From assembly GCA_937927975.1 (NCBI GenBank), contig CALEZT010000272.1, forward strand, positions 1 through 64,000: a stretch of DNA of 64,000 nt, given 5' to 3'. Made by a program: the position numbers and the translations under genes. This document shows positions 63,223 through 64,000 of the stretch, piece by piece (position 1 is the stretch's first letter; the number at the start of each line of letters is the position of its first letter). The notes beneath the pieces were generated by a model. It saw only the letters and a list, made by a program, of their open reading frames with translations, did not search any database and was not told the DNA's origin. The DNA is from an uncultured Phycisphaerales bacterium (GTDB lineage: Bacteria > Planctomycetota > Phycisphaerae > Sedimentisphaerales > Anaerobacaceae).

Positions 63223-63280
63223 GTTTCGGTCATTCGTGCTTGTCTCGGATTTCGGATTTCGGATTTTGGATTTTCTTCAG
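63183..63280. repeat. Dispersed palindromic repeat, family A copy 3
   Basis: Contains the 27-bp core at 63228-63254. It covers the intergenic spot and both adjacent gene ends: the GNAT start and the DapF-like stop. Confidence 0.75.
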
Positions 63281-64000
63281 TAGGTCGCTGTGGAAAGCGC
63301 CTTCGAAGGTCCCTTCGACCGGGCCGGTCATTTGGATTTGGCCGTCGTCGGCGATCTCGATGTGAAGCGTGCCGCCGGGCATGTGGACTGTGACGTCGTT
63401 GTCGATCAGGCCGAGCTTATGGCTGGCCGCCGCCGCGGCGCAGGAGCTGCTGCCGGAGGCGAGGGTGTAGCCTGCGCCTCGCTCCCAGATCCGGATATCG
63501 ATATTGGCCCGGTCGATCACCCGCACGAGCTGCATGTTGATCCGGTTTGGGAACATCTTGTGGTTCTCCACGTGCGGGCCGATCGCCCGGGCCCTCGCTT
63601 CATCGACCTCCTGCATCGGAATCACGCAATGCGGGTTGCCGATCGAGAGGCACGTCACGTTGTACGCGACGCCGTCGATGTCGAGCGGTTCGTTGACGAC
63701 CTCCCGCGGCTCGCCTGCGACCGGGATCTCTTTGCTGACGAACGTCACTTTGCCCATGTTGATGCGGATCAGGCCCGCGACGTCGTCCTTGACCTGCACG
63801 TCCACGACGCCGCCGAGGGTCTTGATCCGGAAGCTCTTGGAGCGGACGTATTGTTTTTCGAAGAGGTACTTGGCGAAGATCCGCAGGCCATTGCCGCTCT
63901 TCTCGGCTTCGCTGCCGTCGGGGTTGAAGATCCGCAGGCTGGGAAGATCGCCATCGAGCCTCGGGCCGTAGAGGATGCCGTCGGAGCCGACGCCGAAATT
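63230..64000 (-). CDS. DapF-like epimerase, 5' end outside window, both Cys replaced by Ser
   Basis: 257 codons visible, including the stop. DapF family features: NFGVGSDGILY, FNPDGSEAEKSGNGLR, SIGNPHCV, ERGAGYTLASGSSSCA. DapF uses two Cys (in (M)CGNG and ACGTG); here both sites read Ser (AGC and TCC). The C-terminal 12 residues come from the dispersed repeat. Related DapF-superfamily enzymes act as racemases or isomerases, so a non-DAP function or a divergent mechanism is possible. Confidence 0.85.
   Translation of the reverse strand, partial: NFGVGSDGILYGPRLDGDLPSLRIFNPDGSEAEKSGNGLRIFAKYLFEKQYVRSKSFRIKTLGGVVDVQVKDDVAGLIRINMGKVTFVSKEIPVAGEPREVVNEPLDIDGVAYNVTCLSIGNPHCVIPMQEVDEARARAIGPHVENHKMFPNRINMQLVRVIDRANIDIRIWERGAGYTLASGSSSCAAAAASHKLGLIDNDVTVHMPGGTLHIEIADDGQIQMTGPVEGTFEGAFHSDLLKKIQNPKSEIRDKHE

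Overview
The window looks like a chromosomal segment of a Planctomycetota bacterium, most likely class Phycisphaerae. The clues are a Ser/Thr kinase fused to two WD40 propellers, a secreted PD40/dockerin/LamG protein, a tandem DUF3592 membrane protein, a 117-residue protein resembling the Planctomycetes/Verrucomicrobia-restricted Minf_1886 family, a GH16-GH29 polysaccharide enzyme, a hydrazine-synthase-alpha-like multihaem protein, and three families of dispersed GC-rich or palindromic repeats. This placement is inferred from gene content. No 16S gene is present.

Region 1 (1-13.6 kb) appears to be an integrated mobile element ending at the 3' end of ssrA (tmRNA, 13605-13959, minus strand). 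It carries a tyrosine-recombinase gene next to ssrA whose canonical catalytic Tyr is replaced. It also has three arrays of 9-bp iterated repeats, two tandem paralogues (one long, with an AP2-like domain), small proteins, and at the far left a minus-strand module: a small protein, a coiled-coil winged-helix protein and an Orc1/Cdc6-like AAA+ ATPase. Several of these genes lack Shine-Dalgarno sites and have TATA-like boxes 25-28 bp upstream of the start, as in leaderless archaeal genes. The plus-strand kinase-WD40 and PD40/dockerin/LamG genes sit between these parts. The left end of the element is outside the window.

Region 2 (14-25.7 kb) is mostly ordinary chromosome: a DUF4139-like secreted protein, HtrA protease, bile-acid-symporter-family transporter, asd, truA, the HydF hydrogenase maturase, a GT4 glycosyltransferase overlapping a YjbQ protein, a HEPN gene overlapping a partner of unknown function, and a LysE-type exporter. 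Region 3 (25.7-36.4 kb, minus strand) holds YihY and AsmA-like envelope genes, the translation operon rpsB-tsf-pyrH-frr behind a good sigma70-type promoter, a Pro/Ala-rich protein and a secretin-like lipoprotein with a coiled-coil tail. Region 4 (36.6-45 kb) has rimO, a CDP-alcohol phosphatidyltransferase, the GH16-GH29 enzyme, an HD protein, and a DUF3592/arrestin-like/small-ATPase operon.

Region 5 (45.4-56.3 kb) is a replication and translation block: dnaE, a lipoprotein, a small-protein/nucleotidyltransferase pair, then tmk-holB-ricT-metG, an order partly shared with Bacillus. Region 6 (56.3-64 kb) contains the multihaem HzsA-like protein, a strong promoter facing a 400-bp structured noncoding stretch, three tandem paralogues of an Rnk/GreA-C-like family with a new Cys/His-rich N-terminal domain (the third truncated), phoU, a GNAT acetyltransferase, and a 5'-truncated DapF-like gene in which both catalytic Cys positions encode Ser.

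The most interesting signals are the archaeal-looking replication module and promoters inside a bacterial tmRNA-integrated element, the Rnk-like cluster, the Ser/Ser DapF homologue, and repeat elements inserted in frame inside at least three conserved genes.
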